This document shows, in pieces, positions 7,446-9,295 of a DNA stretch of 9,295 nt. The position numbers and the translations under genes are program-made. Source of the DNA: Paramuribaculum sp. Lineage in GTDB: Bacteria; Bacteroidota; Bacteroidia; Bacteroidales; Muribaculaceae. The notes under the pieces were generated by a model. That model ran no database searches and was not told where the DNA came from. It was given only the letters and a program-made list of their open reading frames with translations. Position 1 is the stretch's first letter; every line of letters begins with the position of its first letter. The DNA lies in assembly GCA_009775605.1 (NCBI GenBank), contig VSPV01000108.1, positions 1-9,295 on the forward strand, in the 5' to 3' direction.

Positions 7446-7506
7446 GCACACGCAACGCTTGTGGGAAACCGCCGTGCTTCGTATCTTTGCGGCTTAAAGC
7501 GTGTGC
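7446..7506. repeat. Short inverted repeat bracketing the lipoprotein promoter
   Basis: GCACACGC (7446-7453) and GCGTGTGC (7499-7506) are perfect 8-bp inverted copies, 45 nt apart. They enclose both promoter elements of the + strand lipoprotein gene. The match does not extend beyond 8 bp on either side. Flanking inverted repeats are the hallmark of invertible promoters in Bacteroides, but those repeats are usually longer, so this is a weak candidate. Confidence 0.25.
7459..7489 (+). promoter_or_regulatory. Bacteroidetes-type promoter of the surface lipoprotein gene
   Basis: A TTG -33 core (7459-7461) is separated by 20 nt from an exact -7 box TATCTTTG (7482-7489). This matches the Bacteroides consensus TTTG-N19-21-TAnnTTTG apart from the first -33 base. 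Transcription would start near 7496, giving a leader of about 65 nt before the ATG at 7561. An AGGGAAA stretch lies a few bases before that ATG and may help ribosome binding. An in-frame stop at 7495-7497 closes the upstream frame. Confidence 0.65.
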
Positions 7507-7560
7507 TCCCACAGAGCCGCGCATCCAGACAACGCACATTCATTATCATATAGGGAAATT

Positions 7561-9295
7561 ATGAGAAACTGCCTATGGTTTATTACCCGGTATCTTCTGC
7601 CGGTTTTTTCAATGATTTATCTAAGTGCATGCAGCCAGAGCGACGACCCCGGCAACGGCGCAGAAAAGGTATGCTCCCTGACAGTGAAAGGAGCCTCTTT
7701 CGGCACGCTTTCCGACAGTCAGGAATCCGTGGGGCTACTTAATGTGTATCAGGCGGCCGACGGAGTGATATACAAGACCCGAAGCATCACTCCCGACGGC
7801 GACGGACGCGCCGACATTCCGGTGAGCGGGAGCAGCACTACTCTTTACTTCCTTGCGGGCGCTTCGGCTCCGGCCGAAGAAAACGTCACCACCGAGACAG
7901 AATTCCGAGAAACGGTGATTGAAAGCCGCGACGGCGACACATCGGCTCCGGATTTCCTCTGGGCCACCGCCGAAGCTCCGAAACGCGGAGGTGAGCTTAC
8001 GGTAACCCTGAAACACGGTGTGGCACGAATCGACCTCAACACCACGGCCGACGCCAGAATTCGCGTCAACCGCCTGACGGTGGAAAACGCAGCCGCAGCC
8101 ACATACCCGTTTGCTGACAGCCAGCCGACACCCGACAATACAGTAAGCTACAATAAAACCTATTCCGCACCTTTCTCAGGAAAAGAGGAAGGGGCCGTCT
8201 TTCTGTTTCCCACCGGCGAAGGTGTATCGGTGACAGTCGGAGGCGTGTACGACGATATTCCGTTCCGCACCGTAGTGGAGATTCCGGCCGTAGAGCGAAA
8301 CCGTGTGTATGAGATAGAGCTTCTCAACGCCGGAGCCACCGTAAACGGCACATTCACCGTGGAGGACTGGGAAGAGGGAGGAACCGTAACGGGCAAACCT
8401 GACTCTGACAGCCGGATTGCCATTAGCCGCGCTCTCTCCACTATTCCGCACACCGTGGAAGTGGATTATGACAAAAACATAGTATCCGTGCCCGAGGAAG
8501 GCGCGCAGGGCATGCGACTCGCATTCCTCGCCGACACACGCATCGAGATAACCGGCAGCGACGGCGCCGACAATGGCGTGGAGATCGGCGAGATGAAAAC
8601 CACCGAAACCGCCGACGGCTTCGTCTCGGCGTTTGAGGTAAATGTTCCGCAGCAGAAGCGCGGACGCCTGGGCTATTCGGTGATAATCCATCTGAAGAAC
8701 GCACTGTTCTCGCAGAGCTATGATTTCGTGGAGATAAGGGTAGCCCCCAGCTCTAGCCAGATTGAAACAGTAGAAATCGGCGGCAGTGTGTGGATGGCAT
8801 TCAATTCGCTTTCATCCGACTCCCATGAACAGGTTTATCCCCTGGACGGCCTTACAGTCGAAGAAATGTATAAAAAGAACTGGGTGAACTCCGTCGGGGC
8901 TTTGTTCCAGTTCGGCCGCAACTATCCCTACATCCCCTGGCGGAGCTATAATCCCTCCAACAACCTCGGGAATCAGACGCAGGACGTTCCCTGGGTGTCG
9001 GCCTCTCACCTTCCCTGCCCCGAAGGCTACCGTCTTCCCACCCGCGAGGAATTCGAGTCCATGTTCCCCGTAGATGCAACTATTCCGGGAATGTACGTGG
9101 CCGGGAACGGCGAGCGCATCATAGCCACCCTCCACGAAGCAGAGGGGACGCTGGAGACTCCTACCGGCATAGGAGGCCGTCAGCTTTATGTGAAATTCAC
9201 ATCTATGGACACGCGCCGATTCCTTATAATTCCCCTGGCCGGAAACAAGGGTGACAAGAGCACTGCCGCCGACCCCGGGTTCGGCCTCCGCGCCG
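7561..9295 (+). CDS. Surface lipoprotein, fimbrillin-like plus FISUMP domain (3' end outside window)
   Basis: Seen: 578 codons from the ATG at 7561 to the window edge with no stop. A lipoprotein signal peptide ends in the lipobox L-S-A-C24, followed by S-Q-S-D-D, which resembles the acidic Bacteroidetes surface-export signal. Residues about 36-275 read as a fimbrillin-like region: an opening T-V-K-G-A-S-F, a central L-K-H-G-V-A-R-I-D-L, and a closing F-T-V-E-D-W-E-E-G-G typical of Mfa/fimbrillin-like proteins. Residues about 285-398 form a beta-rich spacer of unknown type. From about 402 a FISUMP (Fib_succ_major) domain begins, with I-G-G-S-V-W-M-A-F-N (406-415), a W-V-x-S-V-G-A-L-F-Q-F-G-R-N stretch and C-P-E-G-Y-R-L-P-T (486-494). 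Known: such proteins are cell-surface lipoproteins thought to serve in adhesion or glycan binding; none of this proves binding. It is divergent from the enzyme operon with a 260-nt gap. A GTG at 7501 in the same frame is disfavoured because the signal peptide starts at the ATG. Confidence 0.88.
   Translation, partial: MRNCLWFITRYLLPVFSMIYLSACSQSDDPGNGAEKVCSLTVKGASFGTLSDSQESVGLLNVYQAADGVIYKTRSITPDGDGRADIPVSGSSTTLYFLAGASAPAEENVTTETEFRETVIESRDGDTSAPDFLWATAEAPKRGGELTVTLKHGVARIDLNTTADARIRVNRLTVENAAAATYPFADSQPTPDNTVSYNKTYSAPFSGKEEGAVFLFPTGEGVSVTVGGVYDDIPFRTVVEIPAVERNRVYEIELLNAGATVNGTFTVEDWEEGGTVTGKPDSDSRIAISRALSTIPHTVEVDYDKNIVSVPEEGAQGMRLAFLADTRIEITGSDGADNGVEIGEMKTTETADGFVSAFEVNVPQQKRGRLGYSVIIHLKNALFSQSYDFVEIRVAPSSSQIETVEIGGSVWMAFNSLSSDSHEQVYPLDGLTVEEMYKKNWVNSVGALFQFGRNYPYIPWRSYNPSNNLGNQTQDVPWVSASHLPCPEGYRLPTREEFESMFPVDATIPGMYVAGNGERIIATLHEAEGTLETPTGIGGRQLYVKFTSMDTRRFLIIPLAGNKGDKSTAADPGFGLRA

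Noticed and set aside
7303..7497. A 64-codon + strand frame in the divergent intergenic region
   Set aside because: It covers both promoters, has no domain or clear ribosome site, and is best explained as chance.
7301..7549. An 83-residue N-terminal extension of the large hydrolase
   Set aside because: It runs through a consensus -7 box, lacks a signal peptide at its start, and would bury the real signal peptide inside the protein.
7735..9135. Several 75-171 codon frames on the - strand
   Set aside because: All are antisense to the continuous 578-codon lipoprotein frame, which has a lipobox and two recognisable domains.

Overview
The window looks like a chromosomal stretch from a Bacteroidales gut-type bacterium. 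The evidence is signal peptides ending in an Ala-Gln junction, a lipoprotein with a Ser/Asp-rich stretch after its lipobox Cys, fimbrillin-like and FISUMP-type domains, a GH97 enzyme, starts with little or no Shine-Dalgarno sequence, and two exact copies of the Bacteroidetes -7 promoter box (TAnnTTTG). The coding DNA is visibly GC-rich for this order, which fits Muribaculaceae-like lineages better than Bacteroides. That placement is an inference.

Layout, left to right. (1) 106-903 (+) encodes a two-domain protein: a carboxymuconolactone decarboxylase (CMD) fold followed by a cupin with a His-His-Gln-His metal site. (2) 904-1095 is the intergenic region between convergent genes. It holds a 19-bp stem hairpin that probably terminates transcription from both sides, then a compact palindrome-rich element bounded by TGTAGG and CCTACA. 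(3) 7300 down to 1096 (-) is a tight three-gene operon of secreted enzymes, in transcription order: an NPCBM-bearing, clan GH-D-like glycoside hydrolase (947 aa), an SGNH 'sialate O-acetylesterase' family esterase (475 aa) and a GH97 enzyme of the retaining, alpha-galactosidase-like type (637 aa). The gaps are 7 and 12 nt. (4) 7301-7560 is a divergent promoter region with the same -7 octamer, TATCTTTG, facing both ways. (5) 7561 to the right edge (+) is a surface lipoprotein with an N-terminal fimbrillin-like region and a C-terminal FISUMP domain; its 3' end is outside the window.

The three operon enzymes together look like a small glycan-degrading cassette: an esterase removing acetyl groups and two glycosidases trimming the exposed chain, probably at alpha-linked (possibly alpha-galactosyl) sugars. 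No SusC/SusD pair, sulfatase or dedicated regulator lies inside the window, so uptake and regulation would have to come from elsewhere. The divergent lipoprotein may be an adhesin or glycan-binding surface protein, but a functional link to the operon is inferred only from its position. I see no CRISPR array, tRNA, rRNA, transposase or phage gene, and no clear evidence of a wholly new system. The most open questions are the family placement of the 947-aa hydrolase, the palindromic intergenic element, and the N terminus of the CMD-cupin protein.
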